A stretch of DNA of 5,752 nucleotides from Sinorhizobium sp. (GTDB lineage Bacteria > Pseudomonadota > Alphaproteobacteria > Rhizobiales > Rhizobiaceae), in assembly GCA_031178305.1 (NCBI GenBank), contig JAPSJG010000270.1:1-5752 (forward strand), read 5' to 3'. Positions 5,581-5,752 of the stretch are shown in pieces (within the stretch, counting starts at the first letter, position 1; every line of letters begins with the position of its first letter). The notes beneath the pieces were generated by a model that was not told the DNA's origin, ran no database searches, and saw only the letters and a list, made by a program, of their open reading frames with translations. The translations under genes and the position numbers were made by a program.

Positions 5581-5752
5581 ATGGCAAGGGAGCGAGTGAC
5601 GGTTGTCGACATTGCGCGCGCCGCCGGCGTGTCGAAGTCGACCGTGTCGCTCGTGCTGCAGGGCAGTTCGCTCGTCAATGAGGTGACGCGGGGGAAGGTG
5701 AATGCCGCGATCCGCGACCTCGGCTATGTCTACAATCGCGGCGCTGCCAATC
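5581..5752 (+). CDS. LacI-family transcriptional regulator, N-terminal 57 codons (3' end outside window)
   Basis: Only the DNA-binding end is inside the window: 57 codons plus one base. It shows the LacI-family headpiece. Residues VTVVDIARAAGVSKSTVSLVL (6-26) form the helix-turn-helix, with SKSTVS (18-23) as recognition helix. GYVYNRGAAN (48-57) leads into the hinge helix that inserts into the central CG step of the operator. LacI-family proteins are dimeric or tetrameric repressors (a few activate) released or loaded by a sugar or sugar-like ligand bound in the C-terminal domain; that domain is not visible, so the ligand is unknown. Two CG-centred operators lie upstream, one in this gene's own promoter and one in the divergent promoter, so autorepression and repression of the DUF993 gene are likely. 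A sugar transporter or catabolic operon downstream would be typical but cannot be seen. Confidence 0.93.
   Translation, partial: MARERVTVVDIARAAGVSKSTVSLVLQGSSLVNEVTRGKVNAAIRDLGYVYNRGAAN

Noticed and set aside
5253..5678. Minus-strand open frame crossing the divergent promoter region and the start of the lacI-type gene
   Set aside because: It covers operators and promoters and is antisense to a clear LacI headpiece. It has no family features.
1..5752. Mobile element, CRISPR array, tRNA/rRNA gene, toxin-antitoxin or defence system
   Set aside because: No transposase, integrase, regularly spaced repeats, tRNA-like cloverleaf or paired small toxin/antitoxin frames were seen. The gene content is ordinary metabolism and regulation.

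Overview
The window reads as chromosomal DNA of a Sinorhizobium/Ensifer-type alphaproteobacterium. The base composition is GC-rich, the codon third positions favour G/C, the protein sequences look rhizobial, and the 3' intergenic region carries a palindromic mosaic element of the RIME kind that is typical of rhizobia. The organism is inferred from sequence character alone; no database search was possible. Nothing looks like a phage, transposon, CRISPR array or defence island.

Layout. From the left edge to 774 (minus strand) lies the first 258 codons of leuB, the 3-isopropylmalate dehydrogenase of leucine biosynthesis. A 180-bp divergent spacer separates it from a plus-strand LysE/RhtB-family exporter (955-1596). 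A large M3-family zinc metallopeptidase follows in the same direction (1684-3756, closest in look to peptidyl-dipeptidase Dcp) and may be co-transcribed with the exporter. Between the peptidase and the next gene, which converges on it, is about 310 bp without a gene. It holds a set of hairpins: two overlapping alternative stem-loops just after the peptidase stop, a 105-bp double-palindrome RIME-like element (3903-4007), and a C-rich hairpin abutting it.

The right third is a separate regulatory unit. A minus-strand gene (4069-5256) encodes a DUF993-type protein of the dihydrodipicolinate-synthase TIM-barrel superfamily. About 320 bp away and divergent is the start of a LacI-family regulator (5581 to the right edge). 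The spacer holds two near-identical operator-like palindromes of the form TTGGA-TCGT-TCCAA, at 5296-5309 and 5525-5538. Each sits in the 17-nt spacer between a plausible -35 and -10 box, one facing the DUF993 gene and one facing the lacI-type gene. The simplest reading is that the LacI-type protein represses both its own gene and the DUF993 gene, and that the rest of a sugar or polyol catabolic locus lies beyond the right edge.

The left side (leucine synthesis, amino-acid-type exporter, peptidase) is ordinary core metabolism. The most informative part of the window is the paired operator/promoter architecture at 5288-5544 and the uncharacterised enzyme it appears to control.
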